Shown piece by piece: positions 10,040 through 18,729 of a stretch of 64,000 bases of DNA. A program made the translations under genes and the position numbers. The stretch lies in NCBI RefSeq assembly GCF_002837185.1, contig NZ_KZ477986.1, positions 62,001 to 126,000 on the forward strand, written 5' to 3'. The stretch's first letter is position 1, and each line of letters starts with the position of its first letter. This DNA comes from Pseudomonas fluorescens. GTDB taxonomy: Bacteria; Pseudomonadota; Gammaproteobacteria; Pseudomonadales; Pseudomonadaceae. The notes below the pieces were generated by a model. It saw only the letters and a list, made by a program, of their open reading frames with translations. It had not been told where the DNA came from and ran no database searches.

Positions 10040-10315
10040 TCAGCTTTTGGCCTTTGCCGCCGCTTCCTTGAGTTCCTTGAGCCGGGCATCGATCAACTGG
10101 CACTTGTCGGGGAATTCCGCGCTTTCGGTGTCCAGGTCCATTTTCTGCAACTCGTCGTTCATCTCTTTGGCCTTGGTCGGGTTCTGCTCAGTGAGCTGGG
10201 TGACTTCCCGCGCCAGTTGCTCACGCTTGGCGGTGGCTTCTTCCGGCGTGCAGGCCCAGGCGGGCACCGTGCTCAGCAGCGTGGCGGCGATGGCCAGGTT
10301 CATCAGGGTTTTCAT
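10040..10315 (-). CDS. Small secreted hypothetical protein
   Basis: This 91-residue protein begins with a clear signal peptide (MKTLMNLAIAATLLSTVPAWA). The mature part is helical and charged, with two cysteines (ACTPEEA and DKCQLID) that could form a disulfide. I chose ATG 10315 because the near-perfect ribosome site AAGGAGG precedes it; the longer frame up to 10423 lacks support. It is probably periplasmic. I do not recognise a function; similar short proteins are annotated as hypothetical in Pseudomonas. Confidence 0.75.
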   Translation of the reverse strand: MKTLMNLAIAATLLSTVPAWACTPEEATAKREQLAREVTQLTEQNPTKAKEMNDELQKMDLDTESAEFPDKCQLIDARLKELKEAAAKAKS

Positions 10316-10469
10316 CGGGGACCTCCTTGGCGATTGTGTACGGTTGAGGGTGCGAACGTCGGGAAAGTTCAGCGAAATGACAGCCGTCGATCCGGCTGAA
10401 CGGCGGCCGACCTGGCGTGTCACACCTGCAGACGGGCTACTTTTTCGTGGGCCTGCAGGAGGAATCAGG

Positions 10470-10871
10470 ATGACGACTTACAACTGGGATCTGATCGAAC
10501 GTCTGCTGCACGAAGTGCAGAATGGTGAGGGCAGCTTTGCCCCGCGCAAGTACGCCGAGCAGGAAGCCGCCGAGAAAGCCACGGCGGGCGAGTCCGTAGG
10601 TAACTTGGATACGCTGAAAAAGACTGCTGCCGATTACGAAGCGCTGTTGCTCAAGCGTGGGTTTATCGAATCGCGTCCGCAGGAGGAAGGCGGCAATGGG
10701 GAGAACTTCATTTTGACGCCGCGCGGTTCTAGCCTGCTCTCCCTGATCGACAGTTCCATTCCAGGCGAACACCATCCACGCCATGTGCTGGACCAGCAGG
10801 AAGATGCGCTGGACGAAGCGACCTTCGATCACGTGGCCTCCAAGGCGGCAATTGCCGGCGGCGCGATCTGA
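10470..10871 (+). CDS. Hypothetical winged-helix-like protein, DUF2513-like
   Basis: This 133-residue soluble protein starts at ATG 10470, after the strong ribosome site AGGAGGAA. The N-terminus NWDLIERLLHEVQNG and the later ADYEALLLKRGFIE...FILTPRGSSLLSLI resemble DUF2513-type winged-helix proteins, which read a helix pair followed by 'LT.RG...L'. A DNA-binding role is therefore possible but unproven. An open frame reaches back to 9987, but it crosses the opposite-strand gene and has no start signal. It is divergent from the small secreted protein and monocistronic. Confidence 0.7.
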   Translation: MTTYNWDLIERLLHEVQNGEGSFAPRKYAEQEAAEKATAGESVGNLDTLKKTAADYEALLLKRGFIESRPQEEGGNGENFILTPRGSSLLSLIDSSIPGEHHPRHVLDQQEDALDEATFDHVASKAAIAGGAI

Positions 10872-10919
10872 AGACCTCGCACAACCCTGTGGGACGGGGC
10901 TTGCCCCAATCCCGGTCAG

Positions 10920-10947
10920 TGTAGGAGCGAGCAAGCTCGCTCCTACA
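10920..10947. repeat. Short REP-like palindrome
   Basis: A perfect 13-bp inverted repeat (tgtaggagcgagc / gctcgctcctaca) with a 2-nt loop sits 49 nt after the previous gene. It is one of the common extragenic palindromes of fluorescent Pseudomonas and may also stop transcription. Confidence 0.8.
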
Positions 10948-11036
10948 GATGGCGGTAGGGCTTGCCCCCGATAGCAGTTTGTCAGTCGCTGAGAAGAATC
11001 TGACCCGCTGCTATCGAGAGCACGCCCTTTCCCACA

Positions 11037-11903
11037 TCACGCAGAGGCAGCCTTGAGGCATTTGAGGGCCTGAAAGTCGCTGCGAACCTTGTCGATTTTC
11101 TGGCTCAGCTTCATGCGCTGTTGCTCAGTGCTCTGCGCCATCAAATCCACGATCAGGCTACGCGCCGCAGCTTCGGTCTGTGCATAGGCAGCACGGTATT
11201 GCGGTGTCCAGAGGCTTTCCCGATCGACCAACAATCGCTGCATTTTTTGCGCAAACTCAGCGCTGTTGCGCTGCTGCACCGCCTCGCTGAACTGCGCCTG
11301 CCAGTGGGCACGGTTGCCGATCCACGCGTTGTTCTGATCCCCCAGCGCCACAGACCAGGCCATCACCCGCTGCTGCTGGCTGGCGCTGAGTGGGCCGATC
11401 CAGGCGTCCAGACGCTTGCTCATGCGCTCGGCGCGCTCCTTGATCTGCTGGGCCAACGGCGGCTTGAGGTATTCGTCCTGGCGTTTGCGCAGGTCTTTGG
11501 CCAGGGCGTCGTTCATCTCCTTGACCTGCTGATCGTCCAGGCCTTGCAGCAGTTGAACCGCAGACGGGGTGATTTCACGCGCGATCTCGGCGATGGCCTG
11601 TTTGGCTTCGACGGTGCGGGCCTGCAAGGCGGCGTCGGTGACCTGATTGCTGTCGACCATCTGTTGCAGGCGGTCCAGCCAGTCCAGGTAACCCGGCAAT
11701 TGCGTGGTGCAGTGCCAGGTCAGGTGCTCCTTGAGTGTGTCGTTGAACCAGCTCTTCTGCCCGGCATTCATCTCCAGATAGTCGCTGAGGGTCCAGGGGA
11801 TGATCACGTCAAGATTACGGTAGGCCAGGCCCACGCGATTGCAGCCGGCGAGCACCAGGCTCAGGGTCAGCAATAACACCAGAAGTTTGAGCCGACGCAA
11901 CAT
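11037..11903 (-). CDS. DUF6279 family lipoprotein
   Basis: This 288-residue protein has a lipoprotein signal peptide ending in LVLAGC (Cys20), so it should be anchored in the envelope. The conserved segment begins NRVGLAYRNLDVIIPWTLSDYLEM and is followed by a long alpha-helical, Gln/Arg-rich body. This is the DUF6279 pattern found in many gamma-proteobacteria; the biochemical role is unknown. It stands alone between a REP palindrome and the next gene, with a GGAA ribosome site ahead of the ATG. Confidence 0.85.
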   Translation of the reverse strand: MLRRLKLLVLLLTLSLVLAGCNRVGLAYRNLDVIIPWTLSDYLEMNAGQKSWFNDTLKEHLTWHCTTQLPGYLDWLDRLQQMVDSNQVTDAALQARTVEAKQAIAEIAREITPSAVQLLQGLDDQQVKEMNDALAKDLRKRQDEYLKPPLAQQIKERAERMSKRLDAWIGPLSASQQQRVMAWSVALGDQNNAWIGNRAHWQAQFSEAVQQRNSAEFAQKMQRLLVDRESLWTPQYRAAYAQTEAAARSLIVDLMAQSTEQQRMKLSQKIDKVRSDFQALKCLKAASA

Positions 11904-11969
11904 GGGCGGTTCCTTGCACGGGTGGGGTTAATGCATGTGAACCTGCACAGGGTGCGACAGTTCAGCCCA

Positions 11970-12692
11970 TCAATAAAACGACCGAACAGCCTTCAAGGTC
12001 AACAGACCGTCACATTGCGAATTGTGTCCGGAGTAGGCTGAGCAGTCACCGCCACTGAGGCTGGAGTCGCTGTAGATCAGGTCCAGGTCGACCCCTTTCC
12101 AGGCCCGGGAAAGTTGCACCGACCAGTCGCTGAAGCTGCTGATGGCGCCGTTCTCCACCGACACCGGTGTGCCCAGTTGATGGGTGGTGTACTTCATGCT
12201 GACGCCGATGCCGAACGGCTGGGTGCCGCCGAGGTCGGCAAACAGCGTGCTGTCCTGGCGGTCGGGGTCGTTGCTGAAGGACACGCCGAAACGGTTGCCC
12301 AGCAGGTTGAGGCCACCATAAAACGCCTGGCTGTCGAGGGGGCTGACCTTGGGGTAGCTGTAGTGAATCAACCCCACTTCGTAGCCCAGGGTCTGGTCGA
12401 AGGGGTGTTTGAAGCCCATATAGGAGTCGACTTCAAGGGTGCTGGGCGAGGACAACCCCATGTTCGGTGAAAACTGGCCGACGTACAGGCCGCTGTCGTG
12501 ACTCAGGTCCAGCCCGCCATGGAACGCATCGCTGCCGGGGGAGGTCGGCTTGACCAGGCCCTGGGCCATGCTGCGGCTGGGAGTGGTGCCCAATTTCAGG
12601 TCGAAGTCGCCCAATTCGCGCTGAAAAATCTGCGCGTCGGCGAGCGGACAAGCGACAAGCGCGCTGACCAGTAGAATGCAGGATTTGAGCAT
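11970..12692 (-). CDS. TorF family putative porin
   Basis: This 240-residue outer-membrane beta-barrel candidate has a 20-residue signal peptide (MLKSCILLVSALVACPLADA). The body alternates short amphipathic strands and glycine turns, for example GLYVGQFSPNMG and LGYEVGLIHYSYP, and ends in the aromatic residue of KAVRSFY, as barrel proteins usually do. This fits the TorF (TIGR02001) family. The substrate is unknown. Two cysteines near the C-terminus (GGDCSAYSGHNSQCDG) may form a loop disulfide. Confidence 0.75.
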   Translation of the reverse strand: MLKSCILLVSALVACPLADAQIFQRELGDFDLKLGTTPSRSMAQGLVKPTSPGSDAFHGGLDLSHDSGLYVGQFSPNMGLSSPSTLEVDSYMGFKHPFDQTLGYEVGLIHYSYPKVSPLDSQAFYGGLNLLGNRFGVSFSNDPDRQDSTLFADLGGTQPFGIGVSMKYTTHQLGTPVSVENGAISSFSDWSVQLSRAWKGVDLDLIYSDSSLSGGDCSAYSGHNSQCDGLLTLKAVRSFY

Positions 12693-12899
12693 GCTTCACT
12701 CCATGAAAAGCGAGGAGCAGTGACGAAGAAAGACGAGCAGATGCCCGTGCTAGACGTGTGCAAGGATACCGGCGAAAGCTCGCAGGTGAGGCCCGTTCGT
12801 CGATTGATGTGAGGATCAAGGTGTTGCGAAGGTGTTTCGGGCTCTAGTCCTAGCGCCTTGAAGGCAAGACGCATAGGGACCAGGTGCGTTGCGCAGGTA

Positions 12900-13079
12900 T
12901 TACTTCTTGCCCAGGCTGATCTGCTTGGACGGGCCGAAAGTCTGGCCGCTCACGCCCTTGGCAATTTGCTGGATTTCGCCACCGGACTTGAGGAACGCAG
13001 CAATCTGGCTGTTGATCGATTCGCTGGTTTCAACGGCGGGAGCTGGCTTTGCTTTGCTGTTGGATGCTTTTACGCGCAT
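12900..13079 (-). CDS. Small conserved hypothetical protein (59 aa)
   Basis: This short soluble protein runs from MRVKASNSKAKPAPAVE to the end KQISLGKK. The central part INSQIAAFLKSGGEIQQI and the tail GVSGQTFG look like a conserved Pseudomonas mini-protein often annotated as a hypothetical regulator. I chose ATG 13079; the in-frame extension to 13202 has a low-complexity, unlikely N-terminus. The ribosome site is weak (AGG). No function is known to me. Confidence 0.65.
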   Translation of the reverse strand: MRVKASNSKAKPAPAVETSESINSQIAAFLKSGGEIQQIAKGVSGQTFGPSKQISLGKK

Positions 13080-13402
13080 GGCGGCCACTAACCTGTAGAA
13101 AATTAACTTGGCCAGGCATCGTACAGGAAATACTTGACAATTGCTTGGCAAATATCCCCGAGGAATTAAATGTCGCGTCTGCAAAAGACCGAACTTGATC
13201 AACCCATTAACCCGCTAACTGACTGTTTTAATTCGAAAGCTTGAGACGTACGGATGCTGGCCGCGGGTAAAATTCGCAGGATTGATCAGACGAGCGGGCG
13301 GTGCCAATGGCGCGCCACCTCAGCCCGCGGATTTTTCAGGCGCGCGCGCGTGTCTGGCTCAACTCGGGTAGAATGCCGCCCACGCAATGAGGGTATCTGG
13401 AA
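13080..13402. other. 323-bp intergenic region upstream of cvfB-like gene
   Basis: This gap holds a TTGACA hexamer at 13134-13139 without a good -10 partner, a candidate small open frame at 13170-13244, a GC-rich stretch, and the ribosome-site region of the S1 protein gene. No repeat of the REP class is present. Confidence 0.5.
13170..13244 (+). CDS. Possible 24-aa small ORF
   Basis: ATG 13170 follows GAGG with a 6-nt spacer and opens 24 codons ending in TGA. The peptide starts MSRLQKTELDQP and ends FNSKA. It has a better ribosome site than many real genes, but it is too short to judge by codon use. It could be a leader peptide or a chance frame. Confidence 0.25.
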   Translation: MSRLQKTELDQPINPLTDCFNSKA

Positions 13403-14239
13403 ATGGCTTTAGTCGGGCGCTACAACAGCTTGCAAGTGGTTAAACACACTAACTTCGGTTTGTACCTGGATGGTGCGCAGGACGGTGAAATCCTCTTGCC
13501 TAATCGGTATATCCCCAAAGACATTCCCAGTGAAGATGAAGACTGGCTTAACGTTTTCATTTATCTGGACAGTGATGACAAACTTATCGCCACCACGGAA
13601 AAACCCAAAGTTCAAGTGGGCGAATTTGCCAGTTTGAAAGTGGTGGAAGTCAACAGCATCGGTGTGTTCCTCGATTGGGGCCTGCCCAAGGATCTGTTGC
13701 TGCCCTATTCGGAAGAAAAACGTCAGTTGAGCGCCGGTGAATACTGCGTGGTGCATGTCTACCTCGACAAGCACACCCGGCGCATCACCGCCACCGCGCG
13801 CCTTGATCGCTACCTGGACAAAACGCCGGCCAATTACCAGGTGGGCCAGGAAGTCGACCTGCTGGTGGCCGAAGCCACGGACATGGGCTTCAAGGCGATC
13901 ATCAACAACAAGCACTGGGGCCTGATCCACAAGAACGAAGTGTTCAAGTTCCTGCGCCCGGGCAAGGAAGAGAAAGGCTTTATCAAAGAGATCCGCGCCG
14001 ATGGCAACATCAGCCTGAGTCTGCAGCCGGTTGGCCAGGAAGCGGCTTCGAGCCTCAACTCGAAGATCCTTGCCAAATTGCGAGACAACAACGGCACCTT
14101 GCCGGTCAGTGATAAAAGCGATCCCGCCGTCATCAGCAACTTGTTCGGCGTGAGCAAAGGCAACTTCAAAAAGGCCATTGGTGCGCTCTACAAGCAGGGG
14201 CAGATTGTGATTCATGCCGATCGCATTGAACTAAGCTGA
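13403..14239 (+). CDS. CvfB/YitL family S1 RNA-binding protein
   Basis: This 278-residue protein has three S1-like beta domains followed by a C-terminal winged helix, the order found in CvfB/YitL proteins. Visible markers are GRYNSLQVVKHTNFGLYLD, VNSIGVFLDWGLPKDLLLP, and the end SNLFGVSKGNFKKAIGALYKQG. The winged helix with DPAVISNLFGVSK is characteristic. CvfB-type proteins bind RNA and affect virulence gene expression in Staphylococcus; the role in Pseudomonas is not established. It is followed by a palindrome that could act as a terminator. Confidence 0.9.
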   Translation: MALVGRYNSLQVVKHTNFGLYLDGAQDGEILLPNRYIPKDIPSEDEDWLNVFIYLDSDDKLIATTEKPKVQVGEFASLKVVEVNSIGVFLDWGLPKDLLLPYSEEKRQLSAGEYCVVHVYLDKHTRRITATARLDRYLDKTPANYQVGQEVDLLVAEATDMGFKAIINNKHWGLIHKNEVFKFLRPGKEEKGFIKEIRADGNISLSLQPVGQEAASSLNSKILAKLRDNNGTLPVSDKSDPAVISNLFGVSKGNFKKAIGALYKQGQIVIHADRIELS

Positions 14240-14254
14240 GTGCGCCTGGCTCTG

Positions 14255-14280
14255 CTGTAGGAGCATGTTTGCTCCTACAG
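14255..14280. repeat. Short REP-like palindrome
   Basis: The inverted repeat ctgtaggagca / tgctcctacag with a 4-nt centre lies just after the CvfB-like gene and only 12 nt before the next start codon. It may work as a terminator or mRNA-stabilising hairpin. Confidence 0.75.
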
Positions 14281-14292
14281 TGGACCGGTCAA

Positions 14293-14691
14293 ATGTCTAA
14301 GAAAACGTTGTTTGCCTACCTCGGCACGCTGGTCGCCTTTCTGGTACTGGACGGGCTCTGGCTGGGCGTCCTCATGGGCCCTACCTATAAGAGCTTGCTC
14401 GGCTCGCTGATGCTCGATCAGCCCCGACTGTTGCCCGCCGTCGTGTTCTATCTGCTGTATGTCCTCGGTTGCGTGGTCTTCGTTGTTCTGCCCAGCGCGA
14501 GCTGGCAACGCGCTGCGCGTTTGGGCGCCTTGCTTGGGTTGGTGGCCTATGGCACTTACGACCTGAGCAATTGGGCCACACTGCAAGGCTGGTCCGCCGG
14601 CTTGGCGGTAATGGACATGGCGTGGGGGACTGTTCTCACAGCGATCTGTTGCACAGTCGGCTACCTCTGTGCACAACGGGTGCGCCAGTGA
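14293..14691 (+). CDS. DUF2177 family membrane protein
   Basis: This 132-residue protein has four predicted membrane helices: FAYLGTLVAFLVLDGLWLGV, LPAVVFYLLYVLGCVVFVVL, a third around GALLGLVAYGTYDLSNWATL, and a C-terminal one. The motifs DGLWLG and YGTYDLSNWATL are diagnostic of DUF2177. The function is unknown; members are often found near photolyase or fatty-acid modification genes, which is not the case here. I chose ATG 14293 over 14269, which lies inside the palindrome. Confidence 0.85.
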   Translation: MSKKTLFAYLGTLVAFLVLDGLWLGVLMGPTYKSLLGSLMLDQPRLLPAVVFYLLYVLGCVVFVVLPSASWQRAARLGALLGLVAYGTYDLSNWATLQGWSAGLAVMDMAWGTVLTAICCTVGYLCAQRVRQ

Positions 14692-14888
14692 TTGTGTACA
14701 GGATTGTCGTGCACCGTTGCTGCGCATAACTGTTTTATCCAAACCATCATAGTGTCTTTGGAGCGCCGTTCCACAGGTATTGTGTGCCGTTGGCACGCAT
14801 TCTGCTGACTACCTCGTATACAACCCGTATTGCCTACCGTATGCATATCGCTACGGCAGCGCAGGGCGATATTTCGAGGAGTTTCGCG

Positions 14889-16331
14889 ATGACCGACCCA
14901 TTGCCCAAAGGCTACAGTCCACGCCTGTATAACCAGGACCTGGGTCCACTGCCGCAAAAATGGACCTGGTACAACATCTTCGCCTTCTGGATGAGCGACG
15001 TGCACAGCGTCGGCGGGTACGTGTTCGCCGCCAGTCTGTTTGCCCTGGGGCTGGCCAGTTGGCAGGTGTTGATTGCCTTGCTCGCGGGCATTTGCATTGT
15101 GCAATTGATCGCCAACCTGGTGGCCAAGCCGAGTCAGCAAGCGGCGGTACCTTATCCCGTGATTTGCCGACTGGCATTTGGTGTATTTGGCGCGAATATT
15201 CCTGCGGTGATCCGTGGCCTGATCGCGGTTGCCTGGTACGGGATTCAGACGTACCTGGCGTCGAGTGCCTTGATCATTGTGGTGCTGCGCTTTTTTCCGT
15301 CGATGGCCGTGTATGCCGAGCCGCACTTTGCCGGGTTGTCGTACCTGGGCTGGTTCGGCTTTCTTACCCTGTGGGTGCTGCAGGCCGCTGTGTTCTGGGC
15401 CGGCATGGAGTCCATCCGCCGCTTTATCGACTGGGCCGGCCCGGTGGTGTACGCGGTGATGTTTGCCCTGGCCGGCTGGATTGTGTGGAAAGCGGGCTGG
15501 GCAAATATCAGCTTTACCCTGGCGGAAAAATCGCTGTCGGGCTGGCAGGCGTTCGGCCAGGTGATCGTGGCGACGGCGCTGGTGGTGTCGTACTTCTCCG
15601 GGCCTACCCTGAATTTTGGCGATTTCAGCCGCTACTGCCGCAGCATGCAGGACGTGCGCCGGGGCAACTTCTGGGGGCTGCCGGTGAACTTCCTGGCATT
15701 CTCCCTGGTAACTGTGGTGATCGTCTCGGGCACCTTGCCAGTATTTGGCGAAATGTTGCACGACCCCATCGCCACCGTGTCGCGTATCGACAACAGCATG
15801 GCCGTGTTGCTGGGCGCCTTCGCTTTCGTCACCGCCACTATCGGCATCAATATCGTCGCCAACTTTGTCTCGCCGGCGTTCGACTTCGCCAACATCGCGC
15901 CGAATAAAATCAGCTGGCGTGCGGGTGGAATGATCGCGGCCTTGGCGTCGATCTTTATCACGCCATGGAACCTGTTCAATAACCCGCTGATGATTCACTA
16001 CACCCTGGATATCCTGGCCGCGTTTATCGGGCCGCTGTTCGGCATCCTGCTGGTGGATTTTTACCTGGTCAAAAAGCAGCGCATCGACGTGGATGCGCTG
16101 TTCGATGACAGTCCGAGCGGGCGCTATTACTTCGACGGCGGAGTGAACTGGACGGCGGTCAAGGCCCTGGTGCCTGCGACGCTGGTGGGCGTCGCCATCA
16201 CCTTCACGCCGGCGTTGCAAGGCATGGCCAATTTCGCATGGTTTACCGGCTGCTTCCTGGGTGGGCTGTTTTTTCTGGTACTGGCGCGGCGTGAGCAGGT
16301 GCGTTTGCCCACCCCTGTGGTCGCTGGCTGA
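14889..16331 (+). CDS. NCS1 family nucleobase/hydantoin symporter
   Basis: This 480-residue transporter has 12 hydrophobic segments and the NCS1 start pattern GPLPQKWTWYNIFAFWMSDVHS. It should take up a nucleobase, hydantoin, allantoin or similar compound with Na+ or H+. I chose ATG 14889, preceded by GAGGAG, over 14784. The 197-bp upstream region has inverted half-sites such as tcgtatacaac that may bind a GntR-type regulator. Its last 89 bases overlap the end of the convergent MFS gene. Confidence 0.9.
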   Translation: MTDPLPKGYSPRLYNQDLGPLPQKWTWYNIFAFWMSDVHSVGGYVFAASLFALGLASWQVLIALLAGICIVQLIANLVAKPSQQAAVPYPVICRLAFGVFGANIPAVIRGLIAVAWYGIQTYLASSALIIVVLRFFPSMAVYAEPHFAGLSYLGWFGFLTLWVLQAAVFWAGMESIRRFIDWAGPVVYAVMFALAGWIVWKAGWANISFTLAEKSLSGWQAFGQVIVATALVVSYFSGPTLNFGDFSRYCRSMQDVRRGNFWGLPVNFLAFSLVTVVIVSGTLPVFGEMLHDPIATVSRIDNSMAVLLGAFAFVTATIGINIVANFVSPAFDFANIAPNKISWRAGGMIAALASIFITPWNLFNNPLMIHYTLDILAAFIGPLFGILLVDFYLVKKQRIDVDALFDDSPSGRYYFDGGVNWTAVKALVPATLVGVAITFTPALQGMANFAWFTGCFLGGLFFLVLARREQVRLPTPVVAG

Positions 16332-17442
16332 GCACTACACCGCCCGCCACCAACAGGCCGCAACCGGCAATCACCAGCGCCGGTTGCAGACCGCCGCTCC
16401 AGTGGCTGCTCACCGAGGCCAGCAGCGGCCCGCTCAATTGGCCAATGGCAAAGCTGGCCGTCAACAACCCGGTGCTGCGCTGGTAGCCGTGGGGCGCTAT
16501 CTCGCGCAGGCGCGCCATGACCAATTGCATGCAGGCCAGAAAAGGTGCTCCGCACAGCAACACCCCCAACGCCAGCCCCCAGCCATTGCCCAGCAGGCAA
16601 GTGAATACGCCGGCCGCTTGCAGCCACAGCGTGGTCATCAGCCAGCGCCGGGTGGTGTTCGGGTCCTTGCGGCGCAGGCTGGCAATCACCACGCCCATCG
16701 CTGCGGCCAGGCCAAAGCACGGCCAGAACACGTCGGCCTGCCAGGCGCCCTTGAACTGCGCACTGGCCATCTGCGACAGGAAGGTCGCTGGAATGATGTA
16801 GCCCAGGCCGTACAGGAAGTAGATCCAGCCCAAGTGCGCGATGCTGCCGTTATTGCCGGCGGTGGAGGCGGGTGCAGCCAGTGTGGTCGGCTTCGGCAGG
16901 AAGGGCAGGATCGCCAGCAGCATCGCCAGAGCCACCGCGCCATACACCAGCCACAGCGTCGCGGAGCTTTGCCCCAATAGATTGGCGCCCAGCGCCAGCA
17001 GTCCGGTGAGCACAATGCCCAAGCCAGGCCCTGCGAACACCAGCGCTCCCAGGCGTGGCCGGCCGGCGGCAATCGCCAGCGGCTGGCTCAGGCTGGTAAT
17101 CATCACCAGGGCCCAGGCGCTGGCGACACCAGTGCCGAAACGCAGCAGCAGGTGGGGCCAGAAGCCCTCGGCCCAATAGGACGCCAGTGTCAGCAGCACG
17201 CAGAGCCACAACCCGCCGTACAAGCGGCCTTTGATATGTTGATGACTGCGGGCGAAGATCGAGTCCACCGCACCGACGAAGTAACCCAGGTAATTGGCGG
17301 CCGCGATCACCCCGGCGCCGGTCAGGTCGATCTGACCTTCGCTGAGCAAATGCGGCATCTGCGGGGTCAGGGCAAAGCGACCAATGCCCATGGCCATCAT
17401 CAGGGCGACAAAGCTGGCGGTTAAGCGAATCAACGGTGACAT
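16243..17442 (-). CDS. YbfB/YjiJ family MFS transporter
   Basis: This 399-residue, 12-helix transporter begins MSPLIRLTASFVALMMAMGI and has the YbfB/YjiJ signature GIGRFALTPQMP followed by AANYLGYFVGA. The substrate is unknown. ATG 17442 is preceded by AGGA; a TTG at 17448 is an alternative. The hydrophilic C-terminus (AHAAPVPEKTAHPGSSR) is encoded within the 89-bp overlap with the convergent NCS1 gene. It is divergent from a LysR regulator that probably controls it. Confidence 0.88.
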   Translation of the reverse strand: MSPLIRLTASFVALMMAMGIGRFALTPQMPHLLSEGQIDLTGAGVIAAANYLGYFVGAVDSIFARSHQHIKGRLYGGLWLCVLLTLASYWAEGFWPHLLLRFGTGVASAWALVMITSLSQPLAIAAGRPRLGALVFAGPGLGIVLTGLLALGANLLGQSSATLWLVYGAVALAMLLAILPFLPKPTTLAAPASTAGNNGSIAHLGWIYFLYGLGYIIPATFLSQMASAQFKGAWQADVFWPCFGLAAAMGVVIASLRRKDPNTTRRWLMTTLWLQAAGVFTCLLGNGWGLALGVLLCGAPFLACMQLVMARLREIAPHGYQRSTGLLTASFAIGQLSGPLLASVSSHWSGGLQPALVIAGCGLLVAGGVVLSQRPQGWANAPAHAAPVPEKTAHPGSSR

Positions 17443-17546
17443 GTTCAAGTGTCCTGCGAGAAAGCGAAGACCTTCAGGCTAAAGCGGATTGACTTTCTGT
17501 AAAAATGAATAATAGTGAGTGACTTGTTCAGTTTTGGAGAAAGGCT

Positions 17547-18440
17547 ATGGAGTTCAGTCAACTGCGCATCTTCCAGGCGGTGGCGGAGGAGGGCTCCATT
17601 ACCCGCGCCGCCGAGCGCTTGCACCGTGTGCCGTCGAACCTGTCGACCCGGCTCAAGCAAATGGAAGAACAGCTTGGCGTGGAGCTGTTTGTGCGTGAAC
17701 GCCAGCGCTTGCAACTTTCTCCTGCGGGTAAAGTGCTGCTGGACTACAGCACCCGTCTATTGGCGCTGCACGACGAAGCTCACGGCGCCGTGCAGGGCGG
17801 GCAACCGGCGGGTGATTTTGTCCTTGGCAGCATGTACAGCACGGCGGCGATTCACTTGCCCACCCTATTGGCGCGTTATCACAAGGCTTACCCGAGGGTG
17901 AACCTGCAGGTGCAATCTGCGCCGAGCGGCGAACTGCTGGAAGGCTTGATCACCGGGCGGCTGGATGCGGCGCTGGTGGATGGTCCATTGACGATTGCCA
18001 CGCTGGACGGCGTGCCGTTGTGCGAAGAGCGCCTGGTGATCATTTGCGAGGCCGACCACCCGCCGGTGCGCGGCCCCCAGGATGTGGCCGGCCGCTCGGT
18101 CTTCACCTTCCGCCGCAGTTGCGCCTATCGGACCCGCCTGGAGACGTGGTTTTCCCACGAGCGTGTGGCCATGGGCCGCGCCATCGAGATCGAGTCCTAC
18201 CAAGGCATGCTCGCCTGTGTCATCGCCGGTTCAGGCGTGGCATTGATGTCCGAATCCATGCTCGACAGCCTGCCGGGCAGGGACAGCGTGTCCGTTCATC
18301 CGCTGACTGGGCCTTTTGCCACTGCCACCACCTGGTTGATGTGGCGAAAGGGTATGCTCGGCGCTAACCTCAATGCATGGATCGAGTTGCAGCAGGCGAG
18401 CCAGGCAGAGAGCGTGCAAGACAGGCGCGAGATTGCTTGA
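17547..18440 (+). CDS. LysR family regulator, PtrR-like
   Basis: This 297-residue regulator has an N-terminal winged helix (FSQLRIFQAVAEEGSITRAAERLHRVPSNLSTRLKQMEEQL) and a substrate-binding domain with SYQGMLACVIAGSGVALM. The VPSNLSTR recognition helix and the GMLACVIAGSG segment are shared with E. coli PtrR (YneJ). It is divergently placed 104 bp from the YbfB-type transporter, so regulation of that gene is likely. The inducer is unknown. Confidence 0.88.
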   Translation: MEFSQLRIFQAVAEEGSITRAAERLHRVPSNLSTRLKQMEEQLGVELFVRERQRLQLSPAGKVLLDYSTRLLALHDEAHGAVQGGQPAGDFVLGSMYSTAAIHLPTLLARYHKAYPRVNLQVQSAPSGELLEGLITGRLDAALVDGPLTIATLDGVPLCEERLVIICEADHPPVRGPQDVAGRSVFTFRRSCAYRTRLETWFSHERVAMGRAIEIESYQGMLACVIAGSGVALMSESMLDSLPGRDSVSVHPLTGPFATATTWLMWRKGMLGANLNAWIELQQASQAESVQDRREIA

Positions 18441-18583
18441 ACGATTCGTCAGGATCCTGATCCATTCAGTAATAGTTCGTTGTGGTTTCGCGCAAGCAAT
18501 ACGTAGGACTTAGGGCTACTATCAGTGTAGGAAAGGGCGACAAAACGGGCGCCTACACGCATTACCCTCAAAGGGGGCACATC

Positions 18584-18706
18584 ATGAAAGAGAAAATTCA
18601 AACCTGGCTCCATGACCTTGGCGTTGCGCTGGGCTTGATCGAGCCTCCACTGCAGCCGGTGCCGATTCGCACCGATGACGAGCAACGCCGTCCCCGTCGG
18701 CGTTGA
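18584..18706 (+). CDS. PA1414 family mini-protein (40 aa)
   Basis: The peptide starts MKEKIQTWLHDLGVALGLIE and ends in a basic Arg-rich tail. The middle GVALGLIEPP followed by QPVPIRTD closely resembles P. aeruginosa PA1414. A strong AAGGGGG site precedes ATG 18584; the longer frame from 18482 is not supported. The amphipathic N-terminus may touch the membrane. Its function is unknown. In P. aeruginosa this locus is oxygen-responsive and its 5' leader is the source of the sRNA SicX; whether that holds here cannot be seen, and I find no canonical Anr box upstream. Confidence 0.75.
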   Translation: MKEKIQTWLHDLGVALGLIEPPLQPVPIRTDDEQRRPRRR

Positions 18707-18729
18707 GCCCCAGCCAACTCGGGATTGAG

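Noticed and set aside
14661..16220. Minus-strand open frame (519 codons) over the NCS1 gene
   Set aside because: Composition typical of GC-rich antisense frames; no motif or start signal.
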